Assembly (NCBI GenBank): GCA_902790935.1
Contig: CADATP010000010.1
Coordinates: 1-44,669 of the forward strand
Length of the DNA stretch: 44,669 nt
Direction: 5' to 3'
Source: an uncultured Lachnospiraceae bacterium
Lineage (GTDB): Bacteria > Bacillota > Clostridia > Lachnospirales > Lachnospiraceae
The position numbers were made by a program, and so were the translations under genes. The notes below the pieces were generated by a model. The model searched no databases. It was given only the letters and a program-made list of their open reading frames with translations, and was not told the origin of the DNA. Below are positions 9,143-18,803 of this stretch, one piece after another. Position 1 is the first letter of the stretch. Each line of letters starts with the position of its first letter.

Positions 9143-10906
9143 CTATTTCACTTGCAGCTTCCAAACCGACGCACCTTCTATACTGTCTGTTTTGATAGCT
9201 GTAAAGCCTTTCTCATCCAATAGTCTTAATATAAACTCTGTACTTATTTTGTCTGAAATAATCAAGTATCCTTGTCTGTCGGTCTCCTTGTCATACAAGC
9301 CCTTCGTCCCAAGTCTTTCCAATTTTTGACTTCTTAAAGGACTTCCGTATACCCAATCAGCCATCTTTATACAGTTAACCGGTTCATATGTATAGGATTG
9401 ACCTTCTGTGTATACAGGTTCTGATGATGCAATCTGATTTTCAAATACATTCGTATCTATATAGAAAATCGAGTCAGGCCTATCGCCGACGAAGGATTCA
9501 ATTGATTCATATATTTCTCTCTGTTCAATACGTTCGGGAAGATTTACGAATTCTTTACGGACAGCTTTTGTAAAAGGAATAATCAACAGTAGTCCAAGAA
9601 TCGTTGCGGCAATCTCCAAAGTATAGCGGTGCATCTTTTCCGGGCAATTAATTGTAATATACAATGTTCCAAGTATCATCATACAGTCCAATCCATATAT
9701 AACCCTCTCCGGAAGGCGCCCGAGATACGTGAAAAGAAAAATAAAAGCCACATAGTATCCCGCCATCAGCACTACAGCTATAATACCGGCATATTTTCCA
9801 TCTTTCACTGCCGAAATAATGCTAATGACAATTGAAACAGCAAGAAAGAATATAGCAAATTCTGCATGCAATGTTTTAATGTTTTCACATTCAAATTTCC
9901 ATGCATCTTTTACCAGTTTGTGAAAAACATTATAATACTGCTTCCACTCTTCAAGTATTGCATTTTGCCTGTCGGCCATTTTTTTAAGGATCCCGGTATC
10001 AATGTTTTCCACCAGAGCCAAGTCATATTCCACAAGTGCCGAGTACTCATCTTGAGAAACACCTATTTCATCATAAAAGTCTTTTTCCTCGGAATAATTC
10101 GGAAAAAGGGCGTAATCATATACTCTTGTTCTTTCCCGATTGAAATCCTTAAAAGCTTTCCATTCTTCCGAACTATAGGCTGCATAATCAACCCCCACGG
10201 AAACGGCACAAATAACAAATACTGTTAAAAAGAGAATACTTTTTTTAGTCTTAGTAATTTTATCTTTATTAATTCCGGCTTTATAACCCACCATCAATCT
10301 GTAAACAACAGCTATTACCAGAAGCGGTATTGTCATAAAGAATACTTCTTTTCTAATCCAGAGAGAAAGGACAATAAACACTCCCGCCGGAATATCATTT
10401 CCGGAAATCAAGCACAAAAACGAAGTAGCAGCCACAAGTCCTGCCAAAGCAGTATACTGAGAAGCAATTAAAAACTCTAAATCGATGCAAAAAACTATTT
10501 CAAAAGTAACAACCACCAATAAGACCGCAACAAGAAAAAAGCGAGTTCTTTTTTCTGACATATCTATTCCGGCTTTTTTTACTGATGAAACTGTAAGAAC
10601 AGATACTATAGTTACTATGCACATTACATGAATACAGAGAGTAACCAGTTCATACCATGTTACTTTTGGAAAAGCTTTGTAAAGGCTCTTTAAAAGTAGC
10701 CCCATCGGGTAAAGCAGATACACAGCATGGCTGTCGGGAGTCCCGGTATAGTCTCCACTCAATATGCTTCTGATAAGTAGATCATCATTTGACGAGAACC
10801 AGAAATTAAAATACTTGCGTATTATAGCCAAAGTCACGACAACAATGATAACAGCAGCCGGTATCAGTATGAAACTGTAGTTCTCACTTTCTTCTCTCTT
10901 GCTCAT
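9143..10906 (-). CDS. Large polytopic membrane protein, GT-C-like, unknown function
   Basis: 587 residues. After an N-terminal helix (FILIPAAVIIVVVTLAII) comes a loop with SSNDDLLIRSILSGDYTG, the acidic first-loop pattern seen in GT-C-type membrane sugar transferases. About ten more membrane segments follow, interrupted by a charged loop near residues 240-330, and the protein ends in a soluble domain of about 130 residues (YIDTNVFENQ, LEKLGTKGLYDKE-like). No named family was recognised with certainty. It directly abuts the SGNH gene at 10907 and precedes a GT2 gene by 3 bp, so it belongs to the glycan operon. Sugar transfer from a lipid donor on the outer face is a plausible role. Confidence 0.68.
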   Translation of the reverse strand: MSKREESENYSFILIPAAVIIVVVTLAIIRKYFNFWFSSNDDLLIRSILSGDYTGTPDSHAVYLLYPMGLLLKSLYKAFPKVTWYELVTLCIHVMCIVTIVSVLTVSSVKKAGIDMSEKRTRFFLVAVLLVVVTFEIVFCIDLEFLIASQYTALAGLVAATSFLCLISGNDIPAGVFIVLSLWIRKEVFFMTIPLLVIAVVYRLMVGYKAGINKDKITKTKKSILFLTVFVICAVSVGVDYAAYSSEEWKAFKDFNRERTRVYDYALFPNYSEEKDFYDEIGVSQDEYSALVEYDLALVENIDTGILKKMADRQNAILEEWKQYYNVFHKLVKDAWKFECENIKTLHAEFAIFFLAVSIVISIISAVKDGKYAGIIAVVLMAGYYVAFIFLFTYLGRLPERVIYGLDCMMILGTLYITINCPEKMHRYTLEIAATILGLLLIIPFTKAVRKEFVNLPERIEQREIYESIESFVGDRPDSIFYIDTNVFENQIASSEPVYTEGQSYTYEPVNCIKMADWVYGSPLRSQKLERLGTKGLYDKETDRQGYLIISDKISTEFILRLLDEKGFTAIKTDSIEGASVWKLQVK

Positions 10907-12010
10907 TTAATTAACCTGTGTGTTCTCGCTCCGATCAAAGTATACATCGTAATCGTATTCTTCAATCAATTTCCAGAAATCTTCAACAGTCTTTTCGTAG
11001 TTTTCTTTTGTTAATCTGCTTTCTTTAGAGGCCATTCTTCTAAGAATTTCCGCAGAAGTCTCCGCTCCGAAATGCACCCTGTCAAAATAATTATCAAAGT
11101 TCGTTATTATATCTAAGTCATCCTCAAAATAGTACACATTGACATTCTCATACTCGAGAAGCCCCCCGATAAAGTATTTCTCCTCATCGGAAAGCAGCTT
11201 AAGGCTTCCGTCCTGTCTGTAATCATACCAATAGCAAATACTCCTTGGGGGAAAATAGATATAAAACTCTGTATCCGGGTGGTCTTTAAAAAATCCATCA
11301 AAATACAGATCAAAATTGGTACCGATTCTCTCTATTGATTCTTTTATGGAATCTTCATTCGCACCTACCACCTTATCTTTTTTCTCGAATCCGTCAAGAA
11401 CCCTCTCAGGTCCGAAAGTAAAATCCTGATAAGTACAGTAGTATTCGTTGGGATCCGTGGCGGAACTTCGATTGATGAAAGGCTTGATTATATAATCAAG
11501 CAAGACATCTTTGTTAAAAATATAAAAAACATCGTTAAAGGGATTTCTGTCATATAAATACTCCGGGAGAGGGTACTTTATCTCGTCGGGATAAGCCGAA
11601 AGGCTCGTTGTATCAACTCCCCAAAAGACAGCTTTAAGTCCGTTTCCCGAACTGTCGGCTAAAGTAAGTGCATTACTTATGTCCTTCGGATAAGCTCCGT
11701 TGTAGGGAAGCTTTACCGCGTCAAGCCCAAAACTATCCTTAAAATCCGATATCCTCATATTCACGGTCACGGAAGAACCAACGGATATAGCGTTATACTC
11801 TGTATTTGCCGCCAGCCCCGGATTCTGGCTTAATTGATCATCAATTATATATGGAAATCCCGAAAGAGGCTTGTGGTAATGGAAAAAGGGATCCACGATA
11901 ACCACAAGAGCGACTACTCCTGCTGCCAATAACGCCGCCGTAGCAAGGAATAATGCTAAAAATCCGCGATATTTACTTTTATCTGTCTTTATATTCTTTT
12001 CAAAAGCCAT
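10907..12010 (-). CDS. SGNH/DltD-like O-acyltransferase partner protein
   Basis: 367 residues. One N-terminal membrane anchor (LALFLATAALLAAGVVALVVIV, about residues 18-40) precedes an outside SGNH-like domain. The nucleophile block is SVGSSVTVNMRISDF near residue 97 and the His block is YFDRVHFGAETSAEIL near residue 325 (D-x-x-H). It is the second such protein in the locus and, like the first, sits next to an MBOAT gene (12060-13550, 49 bp upstream). Its central part resembles the middle module of the plus-strand protein at 4880-7021. It most likely receives an acyl group through the MBOAT and transfers it to the extracellular glycan. Confidence 0.8.
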   Translation of the reverse strand: MAFEKNIKTDKSKYRGFLALFLATAALLAAGVVALVVIVDPFFHYHKPLSGFPYIIDDQLSQNPGLAANTEYNAISVGSSVTVNMRISDFKDSFGLDAVKLPYNGAYPKDISNALTLADSSGNGLKAVFWGVDTTSLSAYPDEIKYPLPEYLYDRNPFNDVFYIFNKDVLLDYIIKPFINRSSATDPNEYYCTYQDFTFGPERVLDGFEKKDKVVGANEDSIKESIERIGTNFDLYFDGFFKDHPDTEFYIYFPPRSICYWYDYRQDGSLKLLSDEEKYFIGGLLEYENVNVYYFEDDLDIITNFDNYFDRVHFGAETSAEILRRMASKESRLTKENYEKTVEDFWKLIEEYDYDVYFDRSENTQVN

Positions 12011-12059
12011 TTATTTTTGCCATTCCAAGCTTCAAAAATCCTCTAAGCCGTATCAAATA

Positions 12060-13550
12060 TCAAAAATTGTAATAAATATAGGTCGATACCCCTGAAAGGC
12101 TTACAAAACACCATATAAACAGAAAAGCAAGTACTACGCCCTTCCATCTCTTCGGCTTAAACTTAGCCATTATATCCTTGCAATTTGGCGCAAAAACGAT
12201 CAGCGCAAGGGCCGCAAGAATATATAACGTGCAGAGGATCAATGCTCTCGTTCCGCTGTTATTTATATGAAATACCTTCAGAGCGTAATCAAGCTCCGGG
12301 GTTTGGAACATAGGAAGAAGATAGCTCTTGTTTAATGCGAAGGCTCTGTGCTCCGCAGCGGGGATAAGATGCTTTAAAAAGTTTACACTGTTTGCAAAGG
12401 TTTCCCCTTTAAAGAATACCCAGAAGACCGCCAGATAAACTGTATTAAATACCCAAAGGATAGCAGAAGTCACCTTATGGCTTTTTAGCATATCAAGAGG
12501 TTTTTCAAGGACTCGGCAAAGGATGATCCCAATTCCGCCGGATAATCCCCAGATGATATATCCGCTTCCGGCGCCGTGCCAGATCCCGCTGATCAAAAAT
12601 ACGATCAGGACATTGATATATGTTCTTACTTTTCCCTTTCGGCTTCCCCCAAGAGGAATATATAAATACTTCGTCAGAAATCTCGTAAGAGTGATATGCC
12701 ATCTTTTCCAGTAATCCCGCATAGTTACGGCTTTGTACGGCGAATCAAAATTGACTGGGATATCGATATTAAGCATCTTTCCGAGTCCGATTGCCATATC
12801 GCTGTAACCGGAAAAATCAAAGTAAATCTGTACATAATACGCAAACATCGCAAGGGCTGTATCTACAGGAGATAAAAGGTCTGTCGTAAGCCAGGCGTAA
12901 TCCACCGCCTTTGCGAAGATGTCCGCAATAAGGATTTTCTTTCCAAGACCGATTACAAAGCATGTTATACCCATGCTCATATTTTCGGCATTAATATGTT
13001 TTCTGCCTTCTTCGGCAAACTGCGGTATCATCTCGTCGTGGCTGACGATAGGTCCGGCTACAAGCTGCGGAAAGAAAGAAACGAAAAGCGCATAATCAAT
13101 GAATCTGTAATCCCCTGTTTCACCCTTGTAAGCATCTATAATAAATCCAACCTGCTGGAAGGTAAAAAAGCTTATACCCAAAGGAAGTAATATCTCGGGG
13201 ATATTCATTTCGGCCCCGGTCCAGACAGCGAAGCTTTTTAGGATATGTTCAAGATACTTGAAATATCCTAAAGTTCCAAGATTAAGCACTACCGTCGCGA
13301 TCATTAAGGCTTTGCGCTTTCTGCCTGCCGCCTTTTTCTTTGTAAGTAGCAGATAGGCAGCGTAATTAATCAGTATACTAAGAAGCAGGATAATTAAATA
13401 AGCCGGTCTGAAATATCCGTAAAACCAAAGGGACATTCCTATAAGAAAAACCTTTGCGATCTCCGGCTTCCCAAACTTATTAATGCCAAAATATCCAATT
13501 AGTGTGATCGGCAAAAAAGCCAATACAAAAATAAAGGAATTAAATAACAT
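12060..13550 (-). CDS. MBOAT family membrane-bound O-acyltransferase (second copy in locus)
   Basis: 496 residues, polytopic, starting MLFNSFIFVLAFLPITLIG as expected for AlgI-type MBOAT proteins. Signature blocks are FFPQLVAGPIVSHDEMIPQF, YFDFSGYSDMAIGLGKML, YWKRWHITLTRFLTKYLYIP and FLISGIWHGAGSGYIIWG with the conserved histidine. It pairs with the SGNH gene just downstream. It differs clearly from the MBOAT at 3239-4723, so the two are diverged paralogues rather than a recent duplication and could acylate different positions or with different acyl groups. It lies 13 bp downstream of a GT2 gene stop, in the same operon. Confidence 0.93.
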   Translation of the reverse strand: MLFNSFIFVLAFLPITLIGYFGINKFGKPEIAKVFLIGMSLWFYGYFRPAYLIILLLSILINYAAYLLLTKKKAAGRKRKALMIATVVLNLGTLGYFKYLEHILKSFAVWTGAEMNIPEILLPLGISFFTFQQVGFIIDAYKGETGDYRFIDYALFVSFFPQLVAGPIVSHDEMIPQFAEEGRKHINAENMSMGITCFVIGLGKKILIADIFAKAVDYAWLTTDLLSPVDTALAMFAYYVQIYFDFSGYSDMAIGLGKMLNIDIPVNFDSPYKAVTMRDYWKRWHITLTRFLTKYLYIPLGGSRKGKVRTYINVLIVFLISGIWHGAGSGYIIWGLSGGIGIILCRVLEKPLDMLKSHKVTSAILWVFNTVYLAVFWVFFKGETFANSVNFLKHLIPAAEHRAFALNKSYLLPMFQTPELDYALKVFHINNSGTRALILCTLYILAALALIVFAPNCKDIMAKFKPKRWKGVVLAFLFIWCFVSLSGVSTYIYYNF

Positions 13551-13563
13551 TTTGTTTATCCAA

Positions 13564-14565
13564 TCAAAGTCTCTTTATCCGCTTATGCACCTTTCTGACC
13601 GCCTTGGGGGCGATGACAAAAAGAGTCATATAAAGCTTATTTTTACCTGTAAGGAACTTGTTAAACAGTCCTTCAAAATAATGCTTTCGGAGCCATTTTA
13701 CTATCAGTCTGTAATCCTCAAAACATTCCGATTCCTTTTCCATCTTTGAAACCGGGATATGCAAAAGGTACTCTATTCTTTGGAAAATACCGAAACGGCG
13801 GACTATTTTGCTAAGCTCTTTATCCTCCGAATAATCCTTAAGGACGATTTCTTCCGCCATATCCGCATTATTAACCGAGTCCAAAAAAACCCTTGAAAAA
13901 TCTTCTTTTGACTGCTTTCTGGAATTGCTTCCGATACGGTAAAAAACATGGTATTTATAGCCGGGAAGCGATACTATCCTGCCAATCTCGGAAAGCTTTT
14001 TTATAAGGATGTGGAAATCCTCGTTAAGGACTCCTACCGGAAAGAACTCATCAGCCCCCTCAAAAACTTCCCTCGCTATAAGCTTCGTGCAAAAAGAGCA
14101 GTCCCCCCTGTGCATCAAAAGCTCCTTAAAAAAGTCCCTTGCGCTTATCACCTCTTCGGACTCGGGGGGAATACAGATGTCGGGTAATATATTTCCCTCC
14201 TCATCGATCTCGTTTCTTCCAACCTGAGCGCACTTAGCGTTATTCCGTACGATTGCCTCGTATAAAACCTCGTACATATCCGGCTCTATATAATCGTCGC
14301 TGTCAACAAATCCGATATACTCGCCGCTTGCTTCCTTGATCCCCAGATTTCTGGCGCTTGAAGATCCGCCGTTTTCTTTATGAAAAACCTTAACATTAGC
14401 ATTTAAAGATGCATACTCGTCGCAAACATCTCCGCTTCCATCGCTGCTGCCGTCGTCTACAAGGATGATCTCAATGTCTTTATAAGTCTGGGCAAGGACA
14501 GAATCAATGCATCTTTTCAGGTATTTACTTTGTATGTTGTAAACAGGTATGATAACGCTGATCAT
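13564..14565 (-). CDS. GT2 family glycosyltransferase (EpsJ/WcaA-like)
   Basis: 333 residues. A classic GT2 domain occupies the first ~220 residues: ISVIIPVYN at the start, LVDDGSSDGS near residue 35, ENGGSSSARNLGI near residue 64 and the DSDD metal motif in IGFVDSDDYIEPD near residue 90. The C-terminal ~100 residues are basic and helical. Such enzymes add single sugars to the undecaprenyl-linked repeat unit. The stop codon is 2 bp from the start of nothing upstream but only 2 bp downstream of the neighbouring GT4 gene's end (14568), showing tight operon packing. Sugar specificity is not deducible. Confidence 0.9.
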   Translation of the reverse strand: MISVIIPVYNIQSKYLKRCIDSVLAQTYKDIEIILVDDGSSDGSGDVCDEYASLNANVKVFHKENGGSSSARNLGIKEASGEYIGFVDSDDYIEPDMYEVLYEAIVRNNAKCAQVGRNEIDEEGNILPDICIPPESEEVISARDFFKELLMHRGDCSFCTKLIAREVFEGADEFFPVGVLNEDFHILIKKLSEIGRIVSLPGYKYHVFYRIGSNSRKQSKEDFSRVFLDSVNNADMAEEIVLKDYSEDKELSKIVRRFGIFQRIEYLLHIPVSKMEKESECFEDYRLIVKWLRKHYFEGLFNKFLTGKNKLYMTLFVIAPKAVRKVHKRIKRL

Positions 14566-14567
14566 AA

Positions 14568-15782
14568 TTAGTGTCCCGCCGCCTTTTTACTGATAGTTGC
14601 CTCCGTGCCGCCTTCGTCAACGCTTAAGGGGCCGCTTTCGTAGGGCGTAAAACCCTTCCCCTCAAAGAAATCGTCTATAAATCCTTTTAGCCTTTTTGCC
14701 GCCGTCTCCGGATTCCAGAGCCCCGTCACCGTCTCGTAAGCTGCTTTTCCAAGACGTTTTCTAAGGTTGCCATCGGTTACAAGCCTTTCGCATTTTTCAA
14801 AAAGCTCTGACGCGTCCTTGTTTTTATAAACGAATCCGTTCTCCCCGTCTTTTAGAAGATAGGGAACGGCCCCTATCATGCTTCCCGCCACTACAGCGCA
14901 GCCGCTGTTCATTGATTCATTTAATACAGCTCCCCAGCCTTCCTTACGGTCGCTGGTAAATAGATAAATATCCGCCTTTTCCATCATAGAGCGGATCTCT
15001 TCCGGCTTTTTAAACCCTGAGAGCTTAACCCTTCCGAGGAGTCCAAGTTCCTCTGCCATGCCGCGTATTTTGTCCTTTTCCGGGCCGTCTCCCACGATAT
15101 CCATTGTAAAGTCGTATCCCTTATCCTTAAGATACTTAGCCGTTAAAACAGCCATCTCCGGATGCTTCCAGTCAAGCATTCTTCCGGACCAAAGGATGTT
15201 TACATGTCCGTATCCCTTGGCCTCAAGTAGACTGTCTATATCGTAGCTTTTAACCTCGGGAAAATATCCCCATTTATACTTCTTTCCTTTATAAGCCCCA
15301 AACAAAGAAAAATCAGACGCAACATACCCGCCGGAGCAAAGAAGATAAACCGGCAAATCGTTGTATCTGGTGTGATCTAAGTATTTCTTTCTAAGGCCCT
15401 TGGGAGTTATAAACTTCCACTGCCCCTCTTTGTACACTCTCTCGGAGTATCTGAAGGTCAGGTACTTTTTATCATCAGCGCTCCCCTCTTTCAAAGCCTC
15501 AAGCCTCGGCGCTATATAGCTCTCATCCTCGCACCCCCCGAAAATAACAACTTCGCTTTCAAAGATAAGCTCTCTGCAGGCCTTTTTCTCTTCATCGGAG
15601 ATATACGAGAGTCTGACGAACTCCGGAATTTCCTTATCCCACCCCATTTTCTTTCGGTCATCTTCCATTTCCTGCGTCTGGATAAAGGTAAACTGATCTC
15701 CCTCAGAAAGGTTACCGATCATCGCCCTGCAAAAGGGTATCTGGTGGTGGTTTATGTAATTAGATACAAATGTGATCCGCAT
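14568..15782 (-). CDS. GT4 family glycosyltransferase
   Basis: 404 residues with a GT-B fold of two Rossmann-like halves. The C-terminal half carries NILWSGRMLDWKHPEM (near residue 195), DIVGDGPEKDKI, and the GT4 nucleotide-sugar block with the E-x7-E pattern in RKEGWGAVLNESMNSG near residue 285. It retains the anomeric configuration and adds a sugar to the growing repeat unit at the membrane. The N-terminus reads MRITFVSNYINHHQIPF, typical for this subfamily. It lies between a GT2 gene (2-bp gap) and another GT4 gene (11-bp gap). Confidence 0.9.
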   Translation of the reverse strand: MRITFVSNYINHHQIPFCRAMIGNLSEGDQFTFIQTQEMEDDRKKMGWDKEIPEFVRLSYISDEEKKACRELIFESEVVIFGGCEDESYIAPRLEALKEGSADDKKYLTFRYSERVYKEGQWKFITPKGLRKKYLDHTRYNDLPVYLLCSGGYVASDFSLFGAYKGKKYKWGYFPEVKSYDIDSLLEAKGYGHVNILWSGRMLDWKHPEMAVLTAKYLKDKGYDFTMDIVGDGPEKDKIRGMAEELGLLGRVKLSGFKKPEEIRSMMEKADIYLFTSDRKEGWGAVLNESMNSGCAVVAGSMIGAVPYLLKDGENGFVYKNKDASELFEKCERLVTDGNLRKRLGKAAYETVTGLWNPETAAKRLKGFIDDFFEGKGFTPYESGPLSVDEGGTEATISKKAAGH

Positions 15783-15793
15783 CCTGTCCCTCT

Positions 15794-17176
15794 TTATCTG
15801 TAGATACTCTCGTAAATCCCTAAAAGATCGTATACATTCTTCTCCGGGTTATGGTTCTCCCTGGCGTGGAATCCGGCATTAAATCTTCGTCTGTCAACTT
15901 CGTTGCTAAAACGCTTCGGGTCGTAATCCGCTTCCCATCTTTCAAGCAAGGCGTCCTTTAACTTGAAGGCTATATCTTCAAGGGTATCCTCGGCGCTTAC
16001 GCTGTAGGAAAAGCCGTCTTCTCCCGGCTTAAACACGTCCGGTATACCGCCTACTTCGGCAGTTACTATCGGAACCTGAAGCATCATCGCCTCCCCAAGC
16101 GAATTGGGGGAATTCTCTATTGCCGAACAGCAAACGTAGGTATTGCAAAGAAGGTACTGCTCCTTCATCTGTTCCGCGCTGAGCCTTCCTAAGATATGCA
16201 CCCTGCCAAAAAGACCGTACTCTTTCATCAGGTCTCTTAAATACTTCCCATAGGAAGATATCTTGATTTTTTGCATCAGGCTTTCATATCCAACTATGGA
16301 CTGACCGGCAACATATATCTGAATATCCGGGTACTGTCCGCTGCCCTGTTTTTCGGAAAGTATCTCTCCGACAGCTTTAAGAAGGTAGTGGAATCCCTTT
16401 AGCGGGTAGTCTGCCTGGCTGACAAATATACGATATTTCTCGGCTCTTTCCCTGTTCCATGCCCCGCTGTAAAAGATGCTTCGAAGGGTCTCACCGGCAT
16501 GATGATAAACAGCAGAAGGGTTTGTTCTGGAGGCAAAGCTTTTGTCAAAGCCCGTTCTGCCGGCTACATGACCGATGTAAGCCATTGCCTCTTCTTCATT
16601 ATCTGCGCGCAGATCATACTTTTTCTTTTGTTCAAAGATCGAATCCTTTTTGAGGAAATCTCTGAATGTATGCCTCGTAACAATATCTGCCGGCATATGG
16701 GCAGTATAAATTTCGGCGTAATCCCTGCAGATTCCCTGAAGCCCCACAAGTATTCTGTCCGGTCTGTTCCAGACCTTTGCAGCCGCAAGAGTATGGGGAA
16801 ACTCAGTTCCGAAGATGTGAACTATATCCGGCGACGCAAGGTCAAATATTCGACCCATTTCTTCTTCAAGATGAGGATCGTATAAATATTCCTTTGACGT
16901 ATCTTCGTAAAATCCGTAATACTCGACGACATCTCCGCCCGGGATGGTAACCTTTCCGGCAACAACGCCATCTTTTAAAGATACTCCGTTCGCCTTAAGG
17001 ACATCTTTCCCCACAGGAAATGCAAAACATATTTCCGGCACATCGGTTCCGTTATTTTTTTTGGCAAGGATCGCATCAAAAAGGCCCTTTACCCACCCCT
17101 CCTTGGGTATCGTAGGTAAGGACAAAGCTTCCGCTACTGCCGGAAGTATGAGATTACACATCCAAAGTATTTTCAT
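15794..17176 (-). CDS. GT4 family glycosyltransferase
   Basis: 460 residues, GT-B fold. The N-terminus MKILWMCNLILP is typical of a Clostridial GT4 subfamily. In the C-terminal half, FVSQADYPLKGFHYLLKA (near residue 250) and CCSAIENSPNSLGEAMMLQV (near residue 355) form the donor-binding E-x7-E region. Its start overlaps the end of the upstream glycosylphosphotransferase gene by 23 bp. The ATG at 17176 has an AAGGAT ribosome-binding site inside that gene, so it is translationally coupled. This position suggests it adds the second sugar of the repeat unit, an inference from gene order only. Confidence 0.9.
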   Translation of the reverse strand: MKILWMCNLILPAVAEALSLPTIPKEGWVKGLFDAILAKKNNGTDVPEICFAFPVGKDVLKANGVSLKDGVVAGKVTIPGGDVVEYYGFYEDTSKEYLYDPHLEEEMGRIFDLASPDIVHIFGTEFPHTLAAAKVWNRPDRILVGLQGICRDYAEIYTAHMPADIVTRHTFRDFLKKDSIFEQKKKYDLRADNEEEAMAYIGHVAGRTGFDKSFASRTNPSAVYHHAGETLRSIFYSGAWNRERAEKYRIFVSQADYPLKGFHYLLKAVGEILSEKQGSGQYPDIQIYVAGQSIVGYESLMQKIKISSYGKYLRDLMKEYGLFGRVHILGRLSAEQMKEQYLLCNTYVCCSAIENSPNSLGEAMMLQVPIVTAEVGGIPDVFKPGEDGFSYSVSAEDTLEDIAFKLKDALLERWEADYDPKRFSNEVDRRRFNAGFHARENHNPEKNVYDLLGIYESIYR

Positions 17177-18659
17177 CTTTATCAGATCCTTTAGCGGTCT
17201 TAGTATCGTTATAGCTAACGCTGTCCTCGTATTTGTTCTCAGCCATAGCCATATAGAGGTCTTTCATAGCCGTAGTCTGTCCGGGGTCAACCCCTTCCGT
17301 GGAATCGGGCCAAAAGATTATCTTAAGTGTCAGCATCATCAGCTTAAGGTCAAGAAGGACAGAATAGTTCTCAATGTAAATAAGATCAAGCTTAAGCTTA
17401 TCGTAAGGAGTCGTATTGTACTTGCCGTAAACCTGTGCAAAGCCTGCAAGTCCGGCTTTAACTTTAAGTCTGTAGGCAAACTCCGGCATCTGCGCCTGGT
17501 ATTTTTCGATAATCTCAGGTCGCTCCGGTCTGGGACCGATAAAGCTCATATCACCCGCCAAAATATTGAAAAGCTGAGGCAGCTCGTCAAGCCTTACCTT
17601 ACGGATAAACCTTCCGATCGGTGTAACTCTCTTGTCGCCGATATAGTAAAGTCTGACACCGTCTTTTTCCGCATCAACTCGCATTGAGCGGAACTTTACA
17701 ATTTTGAACTGCTTTCCTCCTCTTGTCACACGGACCTGTTTGTAAAGAACCGGGCCGCCGTCGTAGGCCTTAACAAGGATAGCTGTTATAAGCATAAAAG
17801 GCGAAGTAAGTACTATCAGGATAAGGGAAAATACAATATCCATAAGTCTTTTAACAAATCTTTGCTCCATAGTCATCGAGTACTCTCTTGTAAGGAGCAT
17901 CGGAGTATCAAAGACATGGAGCTCTTCGGATCCCTTAAGGATACAATCGTTTATCTTGGGTAAAACATAGAATCTGATTGAATTGCCGTAGCAGTATTTG
18001 ATAAGAGGTTTCCTGTCCGACTCGGCTATATCTCCGAATACTACAGCGTTGCAGACGCCTTCCTGGTAATACTTCTTTATCGTCTCCGTAACCTTTTTTG
18101 TTCCCTCGCTGATGTGGATCTGTTCCGTAATAAGATACTTATCGCTTCTTGTTTCGAATTTGCGCCTAAGCTCTCTGGGGTCTCTGTCCCCGTGAACAAG
18201 TAAAAGCTTCCTGGGTGGGAATATATTCCTGTAAAAGAAATTAGCGATATTTATATATATAAATACAACTATGCACTGAGTAAGGAGCATCACAACAAAG
18301 TATTTAGGATTGAACAATCTCAGCGCCATCAGCGAGATCTCGGCATAGATAAGGATGTCCGCCATAACGGTGGCGAAAATCTGCGAGAAGATCAGCTCGG
18401 CATTTTTCATATATCCGAGTCTCATTCCTCCGTACATATTCGAGAAAAGAATAAGTATTACGAAATATACCGCCACCTCGAGCATATGTCCCTTGATCCA
18501 GAAGGGCTGGTTGCGTCCCGCGATAATTGATACTCTGAAATTAAAATACCAATGGTAAGTAAATACCGCAGTCTCCAAAAGCAGGCAAAGTAAAACAAGC
18601 GAAAGATTAATGATTCGCTTGAAACCTTCCATTCGATTTAATCTACTCTGAGTGGTCAT
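17154..18659 (-). CDS. Exopolysaccharide polyprenyl glycosylphosphotransferase (WbaP/CpsE family)
   Basis: 501 residues. Four or five N-terminal membrane helices (residues about 15-135) are followed by a nucleotide-binding-like middle region (LLVHGDRDPRELRR) and a C-terminal bacterial sugar transferase domain from about residue 265. That domain holds KRLMDIVFSLILIVLTSPF as the re-entrant helix, KFRSMRVDAEKDG, the catalytic DE in VRLDELPQLFNILAGDMSFI, and GPRPERPEI. The enzyme transfers a sugar-1-phosphate from UDP-sugar to undecaprenyl phosphate and so starts repeat-unit synthesis. It is the first minus-strand gene of the glycan operon, with a GAGG ribosome-binding site and an extended -10 promoter candidate upstream. 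Two plus-strand genes diverge from it. Confidence 0.94.
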   Translation of the reverse strand: MTTQSRLNRMEGFKRIINLSLVLLCLLLETAVFTYHWYFNFRVSIIAGRNQPFWIKGHMLEVAVYFVILILFSNMYGGMRLGYMKNAELIFSQIFATVMADILIYAEISLMALRLFNPKYFVVMLLTQCIVVFIYINIANFFYRNIFPPRKLLLVHGDRDPRELRRKFETRSDKYLITEQIHISEGTKKVTETIKKYYQEGVCNAVVFGDIAESDRKPLIKYCYGNSIRFYVLPKINDCILKGSEELHVFDTPMLLTREYSMTMEQRFVKRLMDIVFSLILIVLTSPFMLITAILVKAYDGGPVLYKQVRVTRGGKQFKIVKFRSMRVDAEKDGVRLYYIGDKRVTPIGRFIRKVRLDELPQLFNILAGDMSFIGPRPERPEIIEKYQAQMPEFAYRLKVKAGLAGFAQVYGKYNTTPYDKLKLDLIYIENYSVLLDLKLMMLTLKIIFWPDSTEGVDPGQTTAMKDLYMAMAENKYEDSVSYNDTKTAKGSDKDENTLDV

Positions 18660-18696
18660 AAAACATCCTCACAAAATGCGTACAAAATCTCATCTA

Positions 18697-18705
18697 ATTT
18701 TAGCA
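18697..18705 (-). promoter_or_regulatory. Putative extended -10 promoter of the glycan operon
   Basis: On the minus strand the sequence reads TGCTAAAAT, an extended -10 element about 35 bp upstream of the glycosylphosphotransferase ATG at 18659. No good -35 is visible at 16-18 bp. This is the only sizeable gap upstream of the long co-directional run 18659 to 7040, which makes it a reasonable place for the main promoter. It is a pattern match only. Confidence 0.4.
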
Positions 18706-18803
18706 TACTTAGGGTCTTTATACCATAAACCCCATTCTTAAGATTCATTAATAAAGTGCGTAATATTGCGCCTTTATCGGTCCTTTATGCTATAATTGCT
18801 TTT

